Source: Ruegeria sp. R13_0
Lineage (GTDB): Bacteria; Pseudomonadota; Alphaproteobacteria; Rhodobacterales; Rhodobacteraceae
Assembly: GCF_017743995.1 (NCBI RefSeq)
Contig: NZ_JAGHRB010000003.1
Span: 290,003 to 354,002 of the forward strand
DNA: 64,000 nt
Direction: 5' to 3'
Below, in pieces: positions 63,885 to 64,000 of the stretch; position 1 is the stretch's first letter; the number at the start of each line of letters is the position of its first letter. The notes under the pieces were generated by a model. It was not told the DNA's origin. It did no database searches and saw only the letters and a list, made by a program, of their open reading frames with translations. The translations under genes and the position numbers were made by a program.

Positions 63885-64000
63885 ATGTCGATTAAAGAAC
63901 CGTTTACGGATTTGGACATTAAGACCGCGGATAGCGGTTTTTATGAGAATAACAGCGTTCCGATTGCGCTGATCAGTAAGGGTGTCATGGTCGCCCTTGT
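63885..64000 (+). CDS. BCCT family transporter, N-terminal part (runs off window)
   Basis: ATG 63885 with CGGAGGAAATTG upstream. The 38 visible residues (MSIKEPFTDLDIKTADSGFY, later PIALISKGVMVAL) match the start of a betaine/carnitine/choline transporter seen in Rhodobacterales. These carry compatible solutes or their precursors across the inner membrane. Most of the gene is outside the window. Confidence 0.7.
   Translation, partial: MSIKEPFTDLDIKTADSGFYENNSVPIALISKGVMVAL

Noticed and set aside
1..64000. CRISPR arrays, rRNA genes, complete insertion sequences
   Set aside because: No regularly spaced repeat arrays, ribosomal RNA signatures or transposase genes with terminal inverted repeats were seen by eye.

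Overview
The window reads as alphaproteobacterial DNA of the Rhodobacterales/Roseobacter type. This is inferred from the gene families present: a plasmid-style ParB-like protein next to a DUF3768 gene, GFA and DUF1428 proteins, Fbp/Frc-like sugar ABC genes, a BCCT transporter and the form of the tRNA genes. No 16S or other decisive marker is present. The two tRNA genes near 60.5-60.9 kb favour chromosome over plasmid, while the left 7 kb has a plasmid or integrative-element flavour.

Layout. (1) 1-7.2 kb: start of a methyltransferase, a hypothetical gene, a toxin-antitoxin pair, a 621-residue ParB-like protein, a DUF3768 protein, a WGR protein, small hypothetical genes, an ArsR regulator and a zinc-finger/HNH-like protein. 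(2) 7.7-10.7 kb: a stress group with Dps, a coiled-coil protein, CsbD and a DUF2254 membrane protein. (3) 10.9-21 kb: homocysteine S-methyltransferase-like enzyme, GMC dehydrogenase with its small Tat-type subunit, thioesterase, a frameshifted SDR gene, GFA, VOC, GNAT, and a MarR-controlled VOC/DUF1428/BNR-repeat operon. (4) 21.2-28.7 kb: sulfatase plus MscS-type channel with a divergent LysR gene, then a sodium:solute symporter. (5) 29-35.5 kb: hydrolase, RhlE-like helicase with cold-shock protein, and a TetR-controlled operon of two SDRs, a membrane protein and an SRPBCC protein.

(6) 35.7-48 kb is the metabolic centrepiece: two divergent operons from one promoter region (42570-42723). Leftwards run iolD, iolE, an SDR, a periplasmic sugar-binding protein, permease, single-domain ATPase and a decayed iolG fragment. 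Rightwards run an aldehyde dehydrogenase, an HpcH/HpaI aldolase, a 2-hydroxyacid dehydrogenase, a Gfo/Idh/MocA dehydrogenase and an RpiR-type regulator, with overlapping or close junctions. It looks like uptake and breakdown of an inositol or related cyclitol, but iolB and iolC are absent from the window and an aldolase/dehydrogenase branch sits in their place. Two similar 18-bp palindromic sites in the shared promoter are likely RpiR operators.

(7) 48.5-52.5 kb: a PhzF protein with an extra C-terminal domain, a secreted alpha/beta hydrolase, a flavin-type oxidase and a LysR gene. (8) 52.7-60.5 kb: a probable genomic island at a tRNA-Gln gene, with a long tyrosine recombinase and a 1738-residue protein that joins a DEDD-exonuclease-like N terminus, a RecQ helicase and a UvrD-type helicase. 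Three copies of TGTGTCACAG lie between the tRNA and the recombinase. (9) 60.8-64 kb: tRNA-Met, an alpha/beta hydrolase coupled to a Baeyer-Villiger-type monooxygenase, and the start of a BCCT transporter.

No CRISPR array, rRNA gene or intact insertion sequence was seen. All family calls come from reading motifs, not from database searches.
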